From the NCBI RefSeq assembly GCF_900108305.1, contig NZ_FNUX01000020.1:1-53305 (forward strand): DNA of 53,305 bases, read 5' to 3'. A program made the translations under genes and the position numbers. This stretch comes from Nitrosomonas ureae (lineage in GTDB: Bacteria; Pseudomonadota; Gammaproteobacteria; Burkholderiales; Nitrosomonadaceae). Positions within the stretch are counted from its first letter, which is position 1, and the number at the start of each line of letters is the position of its first letter. The notes beneath the pieces were generated by a model. That model did no database searches, was not told the DNA's origin, and saw only the letters and a program-made list of their open reading frames with translations. Below are positions 36,445-47,651 of this stretch, piece by piece.

Positions 36445-37026
36445 TTATACACGCAGCCATTCAGTTATAACCGCCATCGCATCTTCAACACCGATATTCG
36501 TCATACTTGAGAATAACTGCACACTACATTGCGGATAGAATTCCTTTATAAAAAGAGCTACTTTCTGTAAAGTGATATTTGCCTGCTGTTTACTTAATTT
36601 GTCAGCTTTGGTTAATAAAATATGAATTACTTTTCCTGTCGATGAAAACCAGTCAAGCATTTGAATATCCTGAGGTTTCAGAGGATGGCGGATATCCATT
36701 ACTAATATCAATCCCTTAAGCGAATTACGAGTTCGCAAGTAGTTACTTAATAAATTTTTCCAGTGTTGCCGTATATGCTCTGGAACCCTAGCATAACCAT
36801 ACCCGGGTAAGTCAACAAGAAATTGATTTGATGCTAATTGAAAAAAATTAATTAGTTGTGTGCGTCCTGGAGTCTTACTAACAAATGCCAAGCGATTTCT
36901 ATTTGTTAGTGTATTGATGGCACTTGATTTTCCAGCATTTGATCGCCCAGAAAATGCAATTTCAATGCCGGAATGCTTTGGTAAATCCCGTTCCTCATGT
37001 GCAGAAGTATAAAAAGTCGCATTCAA
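36445..37026 (-). CDS. engB: Ribosome biogenesis GTPase EngB/YsxC
   Basis: 193-residue cytosolic TRAFAC GTPase for large-subunit maturation. G1 is [10 protein letters not shown]3 is DLPGYGYA, G4 is LTKADKLS and a SSMTNIG-like G5 follows. The switch region [12 protein letters not shown] is diagnostic. It lies 14 bp downstream of coaX on the same strand. Confidence 0.95.
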   Translation of the reverse strand: MNATFYTSAHEERDLPKHSGIEIAFSGRSNAGKSSAINTLTNRNRLAFVSKTPGRTQLINFFQLASNQFLVDLPGYGYARVPEHIRQHWKNLLSNYLRTRNSLKGLILVMDIRHPLKPQDIQMLDWFSSTGKVIHILLTKADKLSKQQANITLQKVALFIKEFYPQCSVQLFSSMTNIGVEDAMAVITEWLRV

Positions 37027-37040
37027 TAAATGAGGCGTAT

Positions 37041-37805
37041 TTATAGCAAGAAACTAGATTCTGAATTTTTTAGTATGTCATTAGCGACTATTATCAAGCC
37101 TTCTAACACTAAATTATTAATAACCTTGATTGGAAGCTTAAAAAAAGGAATTAATAATGAAGCATTCCCGCCACTTATGATGCAATTGGCAGAAGCTATA
37201 TTTGCATTTGATAACAAAATGTTGTACATCCTATCAATAGCGCCTAGTATGCAATGCAGCGTACCGCTTCGTATCGCATTTCCAGTATTGACAGGAAAAT
37301 CTTCATAGCTACCCGATTCAATAGTAGTAAGTTGAGTACCTGCCAGAAGGCTTTTAGTCATTAAATCAAATCCAGGCAGTATTACTCCACCAAGAAATTT
37401 ACCAGATTCCGAAAGAACATCAATTGTCACTGCTGTTCCCATGTTAATAACTAAGCAAGGTTGCCTCTCAATTTTCCAAGCAGCAATTAAAGCTGCCCAA
37501 CGATCACTTCCTAATTGCTCCGGGTTAGTATAACCGTTAATCACACTACATCTAAACCTATTAGCGCATAACCATTGTGGTTTCGCGGGCCAGAGAGAAA
37601 CTAACTTACTTATTTGATTTTTAGTTTCATCGCGAGCAACATGAGAAATAATAATAAAGGTCGGTCGAGGGAATTTAATGAATTCGCTCTCTAAATTAGA
37701 AACATCCTTGTAAAAGACATTACCCTGTTTTAACCACTGATCACCACTATACAATCCCCATTTTATATTCGAATTTCCAGAATCGATAGCAAGTATAGAG
37801 GACAT
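37041..37805 (-). CDS. coaX: Type III pantothenate kinase
   Basis: 254-residue ASKHA-fold kinase for the first step of coenzyme A synthesis. Visible motifs: the phosphate loop [24 protein letters not shown] in the middle and [11 protein letters not shown] with FLGGVILPG. It sits 6 bp after birA; birA-coaX adjacency is common in betaproteobacteria and supports both calls. AT-rich codon use like its neighbours. Confidence 0.94.
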   Translation of the reverse strand: MSSILAIDSGNSNIKWGLYSGDQWLKQGNVFYKDVSNLESEFIKFPRPTFIIISHVARDETKNQISKLVSLWPAKPQWLCANRFRCSVINGYTNPEQLGSDRWAALIAAWKIERQPCLVINMGTAVTIDVLSESGKFLGGVILPGFDLMTKSLLAGTQLTTIESGSYEDFPVNTGNAIRSGTLHCILGAIDRMYNILLSNANIASANCIISGGNASLLIPFFKLPIKVINNLVLEGLIIVANDILKNSESSFLL

Positions 37806-37811
37806 GAATTC

Positions 37812-38807
37812 TCAGTGAATCCTAGATCGAATCGAAATGTTACCTACATTAAACGATTTCTTTCCTTCAAGTGTTAACAAGCATATGGCACCATCATCAG
37901 TTACTCCGTCGACTATACCTGCTATTGCCAAGCCATTTGGAAAGATCAAATCAACTTCACATCCTTCGTAAGAATGATAACTAACCCATTCTTTCTTAAA
38001 ATAAGAAAAACCATGGTATGCAAAATCATCAAGAACATTATATAGCTCTGATAATAGCTTTCCCAATACTAGGTTTCGATCTATTAAATTACCAGTTACA
38101 TTTGATAAATCAGTAACTTTCTGATCAATTAAAGGTATAATTGATTCAGAAAGATTAAAATTTATACCGATGCCTATTACCGCGTATGATGGTCCGCGTA
38201 CCTCGCCGCGAATTTCTGTTAGAATACCAGCTAATTTATGGTTATCGCATAGAATATCATTTGGCCATTTTATGTTGATATTTTGAATAGAATAAGATCT
38301 TAAAATTCTTAAAATTGCAATACCAACGACTAAGCTTAAACCAGATAGATTAGATACTCCTTTTTCAAAGCTCCAGCATATTGAGAACATTAGCCCGTTA
38401 CCAAAACCACATTGCCAAATACGTCCTTCTCGTCCTCTTCCACTAGTTTGAAATTCTGCAACAGCAACCGGAGTTGAATCTTTAATTAATGTATTTCTTT
38501 TTAATTGACTAAGAAGGTAATTATTGGTTGAATCGACAATATCGAACAATTTTAAATCGAATCTTTCTGGCTCAATCGATGTATATCGAGTAATTAGCTC
38601 AATATCTAACCATGATATTGGCGTATTTAATCGAATTCCATATCCATTAATATTTACTATATCAACATTATATTTTTGTAATTGGATCACTAAGAAATAT
38701 ATCGAAGCTAACGAACATCTAAAATGTTTTGCTAAAGAATTCGCTGAATGATACAACCCATCATTCAATAAGACTAACAAATGCAGCGCTCTTAAATTCG
38801 CATACAT
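37812..38807 (-). CDS. birA: Bifunctional biotin-protein ligase/biotin operon repressor
   Basis: 331-residue protein. An N-terminal winged-helix domain (about 1-65, SANSLAKHFRCSLASIYFLV) precedes the ligase domain with the biotinyl-AMP loop GRGREGRIWQ, IKWPNDI and a C-terminal SH3-like cap. It attaches biotin to acetyl-CoA carboxylase. The DNA-binding domain means it may also repress bio genes, although I could not find a convincing BirA box upstream of bioB. The start codon lies inside a 16-bp palindrome. Confidence 0.94.
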   Translation of the reverse strand: MYANLRALHLLVLLNDGLYHSANSLAKHFRCSLASIYFLVIQLQKYNVDIVNINGYGIRLNTPISWLDIELITRYTSIEPERFDLKLFDIVDSTNNYLLSQLKRNTLIKDSTPVAVAEFQTSGRGREGRIWQCGFGNGLMFSICWSFEKGVSNLSGLSLVVGIAILRILRSYSIQNINIKWPNDILCDNHKLAGILTEIRGEVRGPSYAVIGIGINFNLSESIIPLIDQKVTDLSNVTGNLIDRNLVLGKLLSELYNVLDDFAYHGFSYFKKEWVSYHSYEGCEVDLIFPNGLAIAGIVDGVTDDGAICLLTLEGKKSFNVGNISIRSRIH

Positions 38808-38816
38808 GCATGTATG
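38801..38816. promoter_or_regulatory. 16-bp perfect palindrome over the birA start codon
   Basis: CATACATGCATGTATG is fully self-complementary and includes the birA ATG. It could be an operator or an mRNA structure masking the start. About one such palindrome is expected by chance in 53 kb, so only the position is suggestive. Confidence 0.3.
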
Positions 38817-38878
38817 AAACTTCTAGGGCCTAGGCTATTCAATATATTTTTACAATTATACTAATATTAGTTTATTAA

Positions 38879-39274
38879 TTAACTACCATCAGTATTAGTT
38901 GATTTAGATTCATATATCGGCCTATCAACCAACTCTACCAAAGCCATTGGAGCATTATCTCCCTTCCTGTAACCATACTTAAGAATTCTAATATATCCTC
39001 CAGGGCGAGCAACATAACGAGGTCCCAATTCAGAAAATAATTTTGTCACACTTACGCGGTCACGAAGTCTATTAAAAGCTAATCTTCTATTTGCAAGTGA
39101 AGGCTCTTTTCCTAAAGTAATCATAGGCTCAACATATCTTCTTAGTTCTTTAGCCTTTGGTAGCGTTGTTTTAATGATCTCATGACGTAACAACGAATTA
39201 CTCATATTCTGAAACATAGCTTTTCTATGACTACTCGTTCGATTCAATTTTCTCAAGGCATTATTGTGCCGCAT
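38879..39274 (-). CDS. rplQ: 50S ribosomal protein L17
   Basis: 131-residue large-subunit protein near the exit tunnel. The N-terminus [20 protein letters not shown] is diagnostic, which fixes the start at 39274. It overlaps the end of rpoA by 14 bp. Last gene of the alpha operon; the 71-bp gap to birA contains an AT-rich stretch with CTAATATTAG but no strong terminator. Confidence 0.96.
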   Translation of the reverse strand: MRHNNALRKLNRTSSHRKAMFQNMSNSLLRHEIIKTTLPKAKELRRYVEPMITLGKEPSLANRRLAFNRLRDRVSVTKLFSELGPRYVARPGGYIRILKYGYRKGDNAPMALVELVDRPIYESKSTNTDGS

Positions 39275-40268
39275 GATTATTTTCCTTTGAAACACTATCA
39301 AGATTAGCTGGTGGCCAATTATCTAATTTCATTCCTAATGTAAGTTCTCTTGATGCTAAAACTTCTTTAATTTCATTCAATGATTTTCTTCCTAAGTTCG
39401 GCGTTCTTAGCAATTCAGCTTCAGTTCTCTGAATTAAATCCCCTATATAGTATATATTTTCCACCTTCAAGCAATTAGCTGATCTTACTGTTAGCTCTAA
39501 ATCATCAACTGGTCGGAGTAGTATGGGATCGATCTGCGGAGCTTGTGGTTTTTCTTTTGGTATAGGAGTACTTTCAAGATCAGCAAAAACAGATAATTGT
39601 TGAACCAAAACACGAGCAGCAAAGCGTATTGCTTCCTCAGGTTCAACTGCACCATTTGTTTCAATATCAACAATCAGTTTGTCTAAATCAGTTCGTTGTT
39701 CTACACGAGCACTCTCAACCGAATAACTTACACGCTTAATTGGACTAAAAGAGGCATCTAGTAATATAGTTCCTATGCTATTTTTTTCATTAATACCGCT
39801 TTTTCTAATATTAACAGGAGCATAACCTATTCCTTTTTCTATCTTAAGCTGTACATCAATTTTTCCCTCTGATGTCAGATGTGCAATCACATGTTCTGGA
39901 TTAATTATCTCTACATCATGACTAAGTTCAATATCTGCAGCGGTAACAATACCTTTACCGGATTTCTTTAATGAAAGTATTACTTCATCATTATTATGTA
40001 ATTTTAAGACAATGCCCTTTATATTCATTAGTATGTCAACAACATCTTCTTGCACACCATCAAGTGCTGAATATTCATGTAATACGCCAGCGATTTTAAT
40101 TTCTGTTGGGGCATATCCTGTCATAGAAGACAATAATATCCGGCGCAGAGCATTTCCTAATGTATGCCCATAACCTCGCTCAAAGGGCTCCATGACAACT
40201 TTTGCATGAAGGGGTGATATATTTTGAACATCAATAATTCTTGGCGTTAGCAAATCTGTACCGTGCAT
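39261..40268 (-). CDS. rpoA: RNA polymerase alpha subunit
   Basis: 335-residue subunit. The N-terminal dimerisation domain (about 1-235) carries [19 protein letters not shown]. The C-terminal DNA- and activator-binding domain (about 250-320) has [20 protein letters not shown] and [16 protein letters not shown]. Full length. It lies between rpsD and rplQ, as in other proteobacteria. Confidence 0.97.
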   Translation of the reverse strand: MHGTDLLTPRIIDVQNISPLHAKVVMEPFERGYGHTLGNALRRILLSSMTGYAPTEIKIAGVLHEYSALDGVQEDVVDILMNIKGIVLKLHNNDEVILSLKKSGKGIVTAADIELSHDVEIINPEHVIAHLTSEGKIDVQLKIEKGIGYAPVNIRKSGINEKNSIGTILLDASFSPIKRVSYSVESARVEQRTDLDKLIVDIETNGAVEPEEAIRFAARVLVQQLSVFADLESTPIPKEKPQAPQIDPILLRPVDDLELTVRSANCLKVENIYYIGDLIQRTEAELLRTPNLGRKSLNEIKEVLASRELTLGMKLDNWPPANLDSVSKENNHAAQ

Positions 40269-40314
40269 AGTAATAAATGTGCCTTAAAATAAAGAAAATC
40301 AATAATATTATTGA

Positions 40315-40941
40315 TTACTTAGAATACAATTCGACAACCAAAGATTCATTAATCGTCGCAGGTAAATCAGATCGCTCAGGTTTTGTCTTAAAAATTCCTT
40401 TCATTGCTTTAATATCAACTTCGATCCATGTTGGAAAATTACGGTTATTCGCTATTTCAAGTGCATTCTTGATTCTCAATTGCTCTTTTGCCTTTTCTGC
40501 AACTTCAACAGTATCTCCAGCTTTCACTCTATATGAAGGAATATTGACACGACTACCATTTACTAAAATACAATTATGCCTAACAATCTGCCTAGCTTCA
40601 GATCTAGATGCTCCAAATCCCATATGAAAAGAAACGTTATCCAAGCGACTCTCAAGCAATTGAAGAAGGTTATCGCCAGTTATACCACGCTGTTTATCTG
40701 CAATTTTATAAATATTTCGGAATTGTTTTTCTAAAATCCCATATATTCTTCTTATTTTCTGCTTTTCCCGTAACTGACCGCCATAATCTGATATTCTTCC
40801 TTTCTTCTGACCGTGTTGTCCCGGTGGATAATTTCTCCTTTCTATTGCACATTTATCAGTAAAGCATTTTTCACCTTTTAAAAAAAGTTTTTCGCCTTCC
40901 CGTCTACATTGTTTACATTTTGGTTCAAGATTCTTTGCCAA
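40315..40941 (-). CDS. rpsD: 30S ribosomal protein S4
   Basis: 208-residue primary 16S-binding protein, also usually the translational repressor of the alpha operon. The N-terminus keeps four cysteines (KCKQC and CFTDKC), so this is the zinc-binding form. The S4 domain [20 protein letters not shown] is intact. Confidence 0.97.
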   Translation of the reverse strand: MAKNLEPKCKQCRREGEKLFLKGEKCFTDKCAIERRNYPPGQHGQKKGRISDYGGQLREKQKIRRIYGILEKQFRNIYKIADKQRGITGDNLLQLLESRLDNVSFHMGFGASRSEARQIVRHNCILVNGSRVNIPSYRVKAGDTVEVAEKAKEQLRIKNALEIANNRNFPTWIEVDIKAMKGIFKTKPERSDLPATINESLVVELYSK

Positions 40942-40953
40942 AGTTTAATCTCC

Positions 40954-41343
40954 TCAAATTCTCCGTTTTTTTGGAGGGCGACATCCATTATGCGGTATTG
41001 GTGTTACATCCGAAATACTAGTTATTTTAAAGCCAGCAGAATTCAATGCCCTTACAGCTGAATCTCTTCCTGGCCCAGGGCCTTTAACTCTGACTTCTAA
41101 ATTTTTTACACCACAATCGATTGCAATTTTACTTGCATTCTCCGCCGCAATTTGTGCTGCGAAAGGCGTACTTTTACGAGATCCCTTAAATCCAGCACCC
41201 CCAGAAGTAGCCCACGATAAAGCATTACCTTGCCTATCAGTAATTGTAACAATTGTATTGTTAAACGAAGCATGTATATGAGCTATTCCCTCCGATACAT
41301 TCTTTTTTATTTTTTTTCGTACTCTAGAAGCTGTTTTAACCAT
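40954..41343 (-). CDS. rpsK: 30S ribosomal protein S11
   Basis: 129-residue platform protein with [20 protein letters not shown] and the C-terminal [13 protein letters not shown] start at MVKTASRV, 8 bases after an AGGG site; an upstream in-frame TTG is less likely. It sits between rpsM and rpsD. Confidence 0.96.
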   Translation of the reverse strand: MVKTASRVRKKIKKNVSEGIAHIHASFNNTIVTITDRQGNALSWATSGGAGFKGSRKSTPFAAQIAAENASKIAIDCGVKNLEVRVKGPGPGRDSAVRALNSAGFKITSISDVTPIPHNGCRPPKKRRI

Positions 41344-41378
41344 TTGATTCCCTATTTGCAACTACATAAACAATCATA

Positions 41379-41738
41379 TTATCTAGCACGTATTGCTTTA
41401 CGAGGTCCTTTTCGCGTTCTAGCATTTGTACGTGTTCGTTGACCTCGGACAGGGAGACCACGTCGATGACGCAAGCCACGATAACATCCCAGATCCATAA
41501 GCCTTTTTATATTCATTGAGATCTCTCGACGCAGATCCCCTTCAATCGTTAACTTCGAAACTTGATCGCGTATCAATTCTATCTGATCTTCAGATAAATC
41601 TTTAAGCTTTATATCAATATCGACACCTATAGCATTACATATACCTATTGAGCTTGTTCGACCAATTCCATATATAGAAGTCAATGCTATACCAATATGC
41701 TTATGATTGGGAATATTTACACCAGCAATACGCGCCAT
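41379..41738 (-). CDS. rpsM: 30S ribosomal protein S13
   Basis: 119-residue head protein contacting P-site tRNA and the large subunit. It starts [20 protein letters not shown] and ends with the basic tail [11 protein letters not shown]. First ribosomal gene after rpmJ, as expected for the alpha operon. Confidence 0.97.
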   Translation of the reverse strand: MARIAGVNIPNHKHIGIALTSIYGIGRTSSIGICNAIGVDIDIKLKDLSEDQIELIRDQVSKLTIEGDLRREISMNIKRLMDLGCYRGLRHRRGLPVRGQRTRTNARTRKGPRKAIRAR

Positions 41739-41785
41739 TCAATTTCCTTGTTTCTTGTGTATAAAAATAGATAGATAACGAATAA

Positions 41786-41899
41786 TTATCCTTGTCTCTG
41801 CTTATGTCTTCGATCCTCACATATTACTCGAAGTATTCTATTTCGACGTATGATTTTACATTTTCTACAAAATTTTTTTACAGACGCATTTACTTTCAT
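41786..41899 (-). CDS. rpmJ: 50S ribosomal protein L36
   Basis: 37-residue zinc-ribbon protein: [20 protein letters not shown], then [13 protein letters not shown] with the Cys/His ligands kept. The reading frame extends upstream, but the conserved MKVNASVKK fixes the start. It lies between infA and rpsM. Confidence 0.95.
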   Translation of the reverse strand: MKVNASVKKFCRKCKIIRRNRILRVICEDRRHKQRQG

Positions 41900-41933
41900 A
41901 GTATTCATTCCACAAAGGTTTTTTTTAAAATTA

Positions 41934-42152
41934 TTATTTAGCTCTAAATGTAATTCTAGCTCTAGTAAGATCATACGGAGTTAAATCGACTGTTACTTTG
42001 TCGCCAGGTAAAATCCTTATATAATGCATCCGCATCTTGCCCGAAATATGACCAAGAACGATATGGCCGTTTTCTAGTTTTACCCTAAATGTCGCATTAG
42101 GAAGAGTTTCAAGTATCTCACCTTGCATTTGTATCGTTTCTTCTTTAGCCAT
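41934..42152 (-). CDS. infA: Translation initiation factor IF-1
   Basis: 72-residue OB-fold factor that occupies the ribosomal A site during initiation. It starts [20 protein letters not shown] and contains [18 protein letters not shown]. The ATG at 42152 is used; a TTG one codon before it is unlikely. Location after secY is typical of betaproteobacteria. Confidence 0.96.
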   Translation of the reverse strand: MAKEETIQMQGEILETLPNATFRVKLENGHIVLGHISGKMRMHYIRILPGDKVTVDLTPYDLTRARITFRAK

Positions 42153-42171
42153 CAAATATTATTATATCCCG

Positions 42172-43503
42172 CTATTTAACATTTAGTTTACCGCTATTGG
42201 TTTTAAGATTAGTTTTCTTTAATAGACTATCATACTGCGAAGACATCACATGCGATTGTACCTGAGACATAAAATCCATCGTAACAATCACTATAATTAG
42301 AAGCGATGTGCCGCCAAAATAAAATGGCACATTCCATTTCAGAATCAAAAATTCTGGTAACAAACATACGAGTGTTACATATATCGATCCAGCCAAAGTT
42401 AAGCGAAGCATTATTTTCTCAATATATCGTGTAGTCTGTTCTCCAGGCCTAATGCCAGGTATAAACGCTCCACTTTTTTTAAGATTATCTGCAGTTTCCT
42501 TTGGATTAAAAACAAGTGCTGTATAAAAAAAACAAAAGAAAACAATCATCATAGCGTATAACATTACATAAATCGGCTGTCCAGGAGCTAATGCAGCACT
42601 TATATCCTTCAATATTATCATTGACTCATTATTTGCAAACCATCCGGCCAAGGTTGCCGGAAATAAAATAATGCTTGATGCAAATATGGGCGGTATCACT
42701 CCGGCCATATTTATTTTTAAAGGTAAATGAGAGCTTTGGCCGCCATATATTTTTTGACCAATCTGACGTTTAGCGTAATTTACCAAGATACGCCTCTGTC
42801 CTTTTTCTACAAATACAACAAACCATGTAACTAAAGCAGCAGCTATAAAAATCCCCAACGCAATGATGAAATGCATTGAGCCGGTGCTAACTAAATCTAA
42901 GGTACCTCCTATCGCACTTGGCAGACCTGCTGCTATCCCCGCAAAAATTATTAAAGAAATTCCATTACCAATACCACGTTCAGTAATTTGCTCACCCAAC
43001 CACATTAAAAAGATTGTTCCCGTCACTAACGTAATCACGGTAGTTAGAGTAAACATCCCGCCCGGATCAATTACTAACCCGTTTTGTGATTGAAGCGCAA
43101 TTGATATCCCATAGCTCTGTACTAGCGCTAGAACAAGCGTACCATACCTTGTATATTGTGTGATTTTTCTTCTACCATTCTCGCCTTCTTTTTTTAGCGC
43201 CTCTAAATAAGGCACAGCAACTGTTCCAAGTTGCATAATAATTGAGGCTGAAATGTAGGGCATTATACCCAATGCAAATATAGAAAAACGCGAAAGTGCC
43301 CCTCCTGAAAACATATTAAACATTCCCAAAACACCACTTTCCTGCGACTCAAACAAGTCCTTTAATACAATTGAGTCAATACCAGGTACCGGAACGTGCG
43401 CACCAATTCTATATACAATTAATGCTAATAACAAAAACCATAAACGTCGCTTTAAATCAGAAAATTTATCGACAGGCTTATTCGATGTACCTTTTATAGC
43501 CAC
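42172..43503 (-). CDS. secY: Protein translocase subunit SecY
   Basis: 443-residue channel subunit with ten membrane helices. Recognisable segments are [11 protein letters not shown] (plug area), GLAPYISASI-like [15 protein letters not shown], the FVEKGQRRI loop and [13 protein letters not shown] near the ribosome-binding loop. It forms the Sec channel with SecE and SecG. It lies between rplO and infA. Confidence 0.97.
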   Translation of the reverse strand: MAIKGTSNKPVDKFSDLKRRLWFLLLALIVYRIGAHVPVPGIDSIVLKDLFESQESGVLGMFNMFSGGALSRFSIFALGIMPYISASIIMQLGTVAVPYLEALKKEGENGRRKITQYTRYGTLVLALVQSYGISIALQSQNGLVIDPGGMFTLTTVITLVTGTIFLMWLGEQITERGIGNGISLIIFAGIAAGLPSAIGGTLDLVSTGSMHFIIALGIFIAAALVTWFVVFVEKGQRRILVNYAKRQIGQKIYGGQSSHLPLKINMAGVIPPIFASSIILFPATLAGWFANNESMIILKDISAALAPGQPIYVMLYAMMIVFFCFFYTALVFNPKETADNLKKSGAFIPGIRPGEQTTRYIEKIMLRLTLAGSIYVTLVCLLPEFLILKWNVPFYFGGTSLLIIVIVTMDFMSQVQSHVMSSQYDSLLKKTNLKTNSGKLNVK

Positions 43504-43520
43504 TTTTATTCCTTATGCTT

Positions 43521-43952
43521 CTATAATATTTTGCCACCCGAAACTTCTATCATTACTTTTGCTCCTTTACTAACATGAATTCCTTGTAATGAAATTGCTT
43601 TATCAATCTGATCTGCACCGTAAATTTTAACTTCTCTCACTTTGTCTGGAATAATGCTAAATTTTTTTAATAAATCAATGCTAATCACTTCTTCAGGAAT
43701 TAATTTTATATCTCTCAATCTCAAACAATGATAATCGACTCTTTTTAGAACGGAAAAACCTCTTTTAGGCAAACGTCTTTGTATTGGCATCTGCCCTCCT
43801 TCAAATCCTACCTTATGAAATCCACCAGAGCGTGATTTTTGTCCTTTATGACCACGACCACAAGTTTTTCCCAAACCTGATCCCATCCCTCGACCCACTC
43901 GTACTTTATTTTTAACAGAACCTATACAAGGTTTAATTTTATTTAGGAACAT
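43521..43952 (-). CDS. rplO: 50S ribosomal protein L15
   Basis: 143-residue late-assembly protein with the glycine-rich basic stretch GKTCGRGHKGQKSRSGG and GFEGGQMPIQRRLPKRGF. Its start follows the rpmD stop by one base. Full length. Confidence 0.96.
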   Translation of the reverse strand: MFLNKIKPCIGSVKNKVRVGRGMGSGLGKTCGRGHKGQKSRSGGFHKVGFEGGQMPIQRRLPKRGFSVLKRVDYHCLRLRDIKLIPEEVISIDLLKKFSIIPDKVREVKIYGADQIDKAISLQGIHVSKGAKVMIEVSGGKIL

Positions 43953-43953
43953 A

Positions 43954-44145
43954 TTAGTAAAATTTTATTAAATATCTAACTTTATTTATCATCCCAAGAA
44001 TTTCCGGGGTTTTAACAAGCGTTGAACAACTATTGATTTTTTTTAATCCTAACCCTCTGATGGTCGCTCTATGAGATTTTTTTACGCCAATCAAACTCTT
44101 AAATAAAAATATTTTTATTGTGTCTGGAGTCATATCTTTAGTCAT
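43954..44145 (-). CDS. rpmD: 50S ribosomal protein L30
   Basis: 63-residue protein: [20 protein letters not shown] and [11 protein letters not shown] are diagnostic. Two ATGs four codons apart are possible starts; the first lies 4 bp after the rpsE stop. A second-ATG start would give a length closer to most relatives. Confidence 0.94.
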   Translation of the reverse strand: MTKDMTPDTIKIFLFKSLIGVKKSHRATIRGLGLKKINSCSTLVKTPEILGMINKVRYLIKFY

Positions 44146-44149
44146 TGCT

Positions 44150-44680
44150 TCATCCCAAAATTTCTTTAACTGACTTTCCGCGTTTAGCCGCTATGCTTGC
44201 TGGTGTATTCATCATATTCAGCCCTTTGAGTGTTGCTCGCACCACATTATATGGATTTGTAGAACCAATGCATTTAGCAAGAATATCCGTCATGCCTACA
44301 ACCTCGAAAATTGCTCGCATAGGACCTCCCGCAATAATCCCTGTTCCCTCTGGAGCAGGTTGCATGTATACCTTTGCAGCCCCGTGAGAAGCTATGATTG
44401 GATGATATATAGTGCCATTCCTTAGTTTAACCTTTATCATTTTTCTACGAGCTTCATCCATTGCTTTTTGAACAGCAACCGGTACTTCACGGGATTTTCC
44501 CTTACCCATGCCGACACTACCATCACCATCACCAACAACTGTAAGCGCCGCAAAACCTAATATGCGCCCACCCTTAACAACTTTAGTAACTCTATTGATA
44601 GCGACCATTTTCTCGCGCAAATCATCGCCACCTTCCTCACTTCCTACGAATTTTCCATTTGCCTTTCCAGCTTTAACCAT
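44150..44680 (-). CDS. rpsE: 30S ribosomal protein S5
   Basis: 176-residue decoding-site protein. It contains [20 protein letters not shown] and the C-terminal [17 protein letters not shown]. Start at the ATG giving MVKAGKANG; a GTG one codon upstream is possible. It lies between rplR and rpmD. Confidence 0.96.
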   Translation of the reverse strand: MVKAGKANGKFVGSEEGGDDLREKMVAINRVTKVVKGGRILGFAALTVVGDGDGSVGMGKGKSREVPVAVQKAMDEARRKMIKVKLRNGTIYHPIIASHGAAKVYMQPAPEGTGIIAGGPMRAIFEVVGMTDILAKCIGSTNPYNVVRATLKGLNMMNTPASIAAKRGKSVKEILG

Positions 44681-44693
44681 CACTAATCCTTCA

Positions 44694-45050
44694 TTAGAAT
44701 CTTAATCCATTTTGACGTGCTGCCTCTGCTAACGCTTTAACTCTTCCATGAAATTTATATCCTGCTCTATCAAAAGCGATATCTGTTATTCCACATTCCT
44801 TTCCTTTTTCCGCGATTCTTTTTCCAATAAGAGTTGCCGCTGATACCGTGTTACCAGACGATATCTCCCTTCTAACCTCAGGCTCCAGAGTAGAAGCACA
44901 CGCAATAGTTCTATGATGCTTATCATCGATTAATTGTGCATAAATATGCAAATTAGTTCGATGCACTGACAATCTTATAGCTCCAATTTCTGCAATTTTA
45001 AGTCGGGTTTTTTTTGATCGCTTTAGACGTTTATCTTTCAAATTTTCCAT
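44694..45050 (-). CDS. rplR: 50S ribosomal protein L18
   Basis: 118-residue 5S rRNA-binding protein: [18 protein letters not shown], then [20 protein letters not shown] and the NGLRF terminus. Normal length and position after rplF. Confidence 0.96.
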   Translation of the reverse strand: MENLKDKRLKRSKKTRLKIAEIGAIRLSVHRTNLHIYAQLIDDKHHRTIACASTLEPEVRREISSGNTVSAATLIGKRIAEKGKECGITDIAFDRAGYKFHGRVKALAEAARQNGLRF

Positions 45051-45060
45051 ATCATTTCAC

Positions 45061-45594
45061 TTATTTCTTCTTCGTTTCTTTAAGAATGATACTCTCATTT
45101 GAGTAACGAATACCCTTCCCTTTATACGGCTCTGGTTTTCTATACGATCGTAAATCTGCAGCTACTTGCCCAACCATTTGTTTATTTATTCCCTTAATAT
45201 GTATTTCAGTTTGCGTTGGAGTTTCAATTTTTATTCCTTCAGGTATTACATAATCTATCGAATGCGAAAAGCCTAGCGCCAGATTAATTTTATCTTGAGC
45301 TGCTTGTGCTCGATAACCAACCCCAATCAATTGCAATTTCTTTTCAAATCCAACGGTAACACCATGAACCATATTCGCTATCAGAGCTCTCGTAGTCCCC
45401 GACATAGCATTAGACTGTTTAGATTCTGATGTGCATTTAACTCTAATCTCATTACCAGTCACCTCCAGCATAACATCATTAGTTAATTTTTGATGTAGAA
45501 CACCTAAAGGACCTTTAACAGTTAGATTGAAGTCAGAAGAGCTTATCTCCACGCTGGATGGAATAGTCACAGGATTTTTACTTACACGAGACAT
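45061..45594 (-). CDS. rplF: 50S ribosomal protein L6
   Basis: 177-residue protein with two related domains. It starts MSRVSKNPVTIPSSVEI and has the conserved RKPEPYKGKGIRYSNE near the C-terminus. It lies between rpsH and rplR. Confidence 0.96.
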   Translation of the reverse strand: MSRVSKNPVTIPSSVEISSSDFNLTVKGPLGVLHQKLTNDVMLEVTGNEIRVKCTSESKQSNAMSGTTRALIANMVHGVTVGFEKKLQLIGVGYRAQAAQDKINLALGFSHSIDYVIPEGIKIETPTQTEIHIKGINKQMVGQVAADLRSYRKPEPYKGKGIRYSNESIILKETKKK

Positions 45595-45605
45595 TTAAAT
45601 ATCCT

Positions 45606-46001
45606 TTAAACAACATAGCATAACAACTCCCCTCCAACTCCAAGCACTTGCGCTTTTCTTTGCGTCATTACACCTTTAGAGGTTGAGACAATCGCGATAC
45701 CTAGGCCATTCATAACATTTGGTAGGTTTTTACTAGATTTATATATTCTCAGACCAGGTTTACTGACACGCGATATCTTTTCAATCACACTGTCGCCAGA
45801 ATGATATTTTAATTTAATTTCTAAATTAATTTTAATACCTCCTTCAACGATATTAAAATTTTCAATATACCCCTCATCTTTTAGAACAGTGGCTATTGCT
45901 TTCTTGATACGAGAATTTGGCATTATTACAGATTCCTTTTTAGCCAACTGTGCATTACGGATACGCGTTAGCATATCAGCAATTGGATCACTCATACTCA
46001 T
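45606..46001 (-). CDS. rpsH: 30S ribosomal protein S8
   Basis: 131-residue 16S-binding protein; in E. coli it represses the spc operon. N-terminus [20 protein letters not shown] and C-terminus [20 protein letters not shown] match. An internal ATG two codons in is an alternative start. Spacing to rpsN is 76 bp, wider than elsewhere in the operon. Confidence 0.96.
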   Translation of the reverse strand: MSMSDPIADMLTRIRNAQLAKKESVIMPNSRIKKAIATVLKDEGYIENFNIVEGGIKINLEIKLKYHSGDSVIEKISRVSKPGLRIYKSSKNLPNVMNGLGIAIVSTSKGVMTQRKAQVLGVGGELLCYVV

Positions 46002-46077
46002 AATGGTATCTACCCACCGATTAGTTATATTGATAAAACCTGATGAACAAACTTTGATTAACTAAAATATAGCTATA

Positions 46078-46383
46078 TCACCAACTCGCTTTTGTTATTC
46101 CTGGTATTTTGCCGCTCATTGCAATATCTCTTAGCTTACCTCTTCCTAAGCCAAATTTTGAGTACACCCCTCGCGACCTTCCAGTTAACGTACACCTATT
46201 CCTTAATCGAACAGGACTAGAGTCTCTCGGTAGTTTTTGTAATGCCAGAGAAGATTCATAGCGCTCAGCATCACTGAGCGTAGAATCATTTATTTTTTTC
46301 TTTAAATTTACCCTTCGCTCATTATATTTTTGCACAATTTTATATCTTTTGATATTTCTGTTGATAACAGCAATCTTTGCCAT
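46078..46383 (-). CDS. rpsN: 30S ribosomal protein S14 (zinc-free form)
   Basis: 101-residue protein starting [15 protein letters not shown]. It ends [20 protein letters not shown] and then [11 protein letters not shown]. It lacks the CxxC pairs of the zinc form, so it is the long C-minus type. The frame extends upstream into rplE, but the conserved N-terminus fixes the ATG. Confidence 0.96.
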   Translation of the reverse strand: MAKIAVINRNIKRYKIVQKYNERRVNLKKKINDSTLSDAERYESSLALQKLPRDSSPVRLRNRCTLTGRSRGVYSKFGLGRGKLRDIAMSGKIPGITKASW

Positions 46384-46390
46384 TCTAATC

Positions 46391-46930
46391 TCAGTTTTTA
46401 AAAGGAAAATTAAAAGCAGCCAATAACGCCTTCGCTTCCGCATCGCTCTTGGCTGTAGTTGTGATTGATATATTCATGCCCCTCAAACAGTCAATTTTAT
46501 CATAATCTATCTCAGGAAATATAATTTGTTCTTTCACACCCATATTATAATTACCTCTACCATCGAAGGATTTACTCGAAATTCCTCTAAAATCTCTTAT
46601 TCTGGGTATTGCAATCGTTATTAATCGATCAAGAAATTCGTACATTCTAACCCGTCGCAGCGTAACCATGCATCCTATTGGATAATCCTTCCTCACTTTA
46701 AATGTCGCAATGGATTTCTTAGCCTTAGTAATCACCGGTTGTTGGCCAGATATCTTTTTTAGATCAAACAATGCATTCTCGATTATTTTTTTGTCGACAG
46801 TTGCCTCACCAAGTCCAATATTTAACGTAACTTTAGTTATGCAAGGAACCTGCATAACAGAATTGTACTTGAATTGTTCCATTAATTTTTTCACAACCGC
46901 ATTTCTATAATATTCTTGTAAGCGAGCCAT
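46391..46930 (-). CDS. rplE: 50S ribosomal protein L5
   Basis: 179-residue 5S rRNA- and tRNA-contacting protein. Visible are [37 protein letters not shown] and [20 protein letters not shown]. Normal length. Confidence 0.97.
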   Translation of the reverse strand: MARLQEYYRNAVVKKLMEQFKYNSVMQVPCITKVTLNIGLGEATVDKKIIENALFDLKKISGQQPVITKAKKSIATFKVRKDYPIGCMVTLRRVRMYEFLDRLITIAIPRIRDFRGISSKSFDGRGNYNMGVKEQIIFPEIDYDKIDCLRGMNISITTTAKSDAEAKALLAAFNFPFKN

Positions 46931-46946
46931 TTAACCTATTTCCTCT

Positions 46947-47264
46947 TTACGATTCAATCAAATCACCACTAGATTTAAATATACGCACCTTATTATTATC
47001 TAAGTCAAATTTAAATCCCACTCTATCAGGTTTCTTTGAATTAAAATTATAGATTGCAACATTAGAAACATGTATTGGCATCTCTTTGGCTATTATACCA
47101 CCCGAACTACCATTAGCTGGATTAGGTTTTTGATGTTTCTTAACTATATTTATCCCTTGAACAATTAAATAATCGCCCTTCTCAACACGAAGGATGGTTC
47201 CTCTTTTTCCTTTATCTTTACCGGCAATAATTATTACATCATCACCTTTTCTTAATTTCTGCAT
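46947..47264 (-). CDS. rplX: 50S ribosomal protein L24
   Basis: 105-residue assembly-initiator protein with the KOW motif GDDVIIIAGKDKGKRGTILR and VKKHQKPNPANGSSGGI. It lies 18 bp after rplN. Confidence 0.96.
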   Translation of the reverse strand: MQKLRKGDDVIIIAGKDKGKRGTILRVEKGDYLIVQGINIVKKHQKPNPANGSSGGIIAKEMPIHVSNVAIYNFNSKKPDRVGFKFDLDNNKVRIFKSSGDLIES

Positions 47265-47282
47265 GCTAATCCCCTTCTGTCC

Positions 47283-47651
47283 CTACAATACTTCTGGAGC
47301 TAGAGATACGATTTTCATAAAATGCACACTCCGCAACTCGCGAGTCACTGGACCAAATATGCGTGTTCCTATTGGTTCAAATTTATTATTAAGCAATACA
47401 GCAGCATTATCATCAAATTTTAATAAAGAACCATCATTACGTCTTACACCTTTTGCTGTTCTAACTACTAATGCATTATATACTTCACCTTTTTTCACTT
47501 TTCCTCTAGGTGCCGCATCTTTAACGCTAACTTTAATAATATCGCCTATTCCTGCATACTTTCTTTTTGATCCGCCAAGTACTTTTATACACATAAGAGA
47601 CCGAGCGCCTGTATTATCCGCCACCCTTAATATTGATTGCATTTGGATCAT
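47283..47651 (-). CDS. rplN: 50S ribosomal protein L14
   Basis: 122-residue protein: [20 protein letters not shown] start and [11 protein letters not shown] end. It is separated from the upstream rpsQ by 180 bp, the widest gap in the superoperon, which could hold an internal promoter or processing site. Confidence 0.97.
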   Translation of the reverse strand: MIQMQSILRVADNTGARSLMCIKVLGGSKRKYAGIGDIIKVSVKDAAPRGKVKKGEVYNALVVRTAKGVRRNDGSLLKFDDNAAVLLNNKFEPIGTRIFGPVTRELRSVHFMKIVSLAPEVL

